Assembly: GCA_937928175.1 (NCBI GenBank)
Contig: CALFVP010000059.1
Coordinates: 1-6,793, forward strand
DNA: 6,793 nt
Origin: an uncultured bacterium
Lineage (GTDB): Bacteria; Spirochaetota; Brevinematia; DTOW01
Direction: 5' to 3'
The position numbers were made by a program, and so were the translations under genes. Within the stretch, counting starts at the first letter, position 1; every line of letters begins with the position of its first letter. This document shows, piece by piece, positions 6,663 to 6,793 of this stretch. Below the pieces are notes generated by a model. It did not search any database. It worked only from the letters and a program-made list of their open reading frames with translations, and had not been told where the DNA came from.

Positions 6663-6793
6663 AGTAAGTAATTATGAATACCTTTGATGTTTTTAATCAA
6701 AAAGAGATGTATTTTATTTTTCGTTTTGTAAGTTTAAATTGAAGTTTAATGATTTTCATAATAATTAGGGTAAGGAAAAATGTATGTATAAAA
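6663..6793. other. 131-bp intergenic region; possible plus-strand gene start at its end
   Basis: AT-rich DNA holding the candidate promoter of the large lipoprotein on the minus strand. Near the right edge, TAAGGA (6771-6776) lies seven bases before an ATG at 6784, which reads Met-Tyr-Lys before the window ends. This could be the start of a divergent plus-strand gene, but three codons prove nothing. A 6-bp inverted repeat, TTTGAT (6683-6688) and ATCAAA (6696-6701), surrounds part of the minus-strand promoter. Confidence 0.35.
6671..6700 (-). promoter_or_regulatory. Candidate promoter of the large lipoprotein, possibly leaderless
   Basis: Minus-strand TTGATT (6700-6695), an 18-bp spacer and CATAAT (6676-6671). 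The -10 box ends eight bases before the GTG start, so transcription would begin at or within a base or two of the start codon. There is no Shine-Dalgarno site in range; the closest purine run, AAAGG, is about 17 bases upstream. This is the best-matching promoter in the window, but direct proof is lacking. Confidence 0.4.

Noticed and set aside
4318..6687. Several plus-strand frames opposite the large lipoprotein
   Set aside because: Low-complexity Phe/Leu/Ser products, antisense to a gene with clear periodic protein structure.

Overview
This is a strongly AT-rich window (about 30% G+C by eye, not counted) from a flagellated bacterium that exports lipoproteins. The low G+C, the lipoproteins with relaxed lipoboxes, and a FliI N-terminus of the form IESEGP..SVGD.C point towards a spirochaete-like organism. 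This is an inference from style, not a proven placement.

Layout: positions 1-613 (minus) hold the N-terminal 204 codons of a lipoprotein that runs off the left edge. Positions 699-1403 (minus) encode an exported TPR protein resembling the TatT family. A 113-bp divergent intergenic region follows. Then folC (1517-2785, plus) and fliI (2819-4117, plus) are separated by 33 bp. Positions 4074-6662 (minus) encode an 862-residue lipoprotein built from about eighteen ~37-residue repeats carrying a Gly-Pro-Tyr/Phe motif, which looks like a beta-propeller-type architecture. The last 131 bp are intergenic, and a plus-strand gene may begin at the very end. No stretch longer than 300 bases lacks a gene. 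No tRNA, rRNA, CRISPR array or mobile element was seen.

How the genes relate: folC (folate polyglutamylation) and fliI (ATPase of the flagellar export apparatus) are functionally unrelated, and no fliH, fliJ or folate-pathway partner is in view. The three minus-strand products are all predicted to be exported: two lipoproteins and one periplasmic TPR protein. fliI and the large lipoprotein converge and overlap by 44 bp, with no obvious terminator between them.

The most interesting signals are the large repeat lipoprotein, its overprinted C-terminal tail inside fliI, and translation-start architecture. Two minus-strand genes have strong Shine-Dalgarno sites. The other three starts have none, and each has a -10-like hexamer ending 8-9 bases before the start codon, as expected for leaderless mRNAs.
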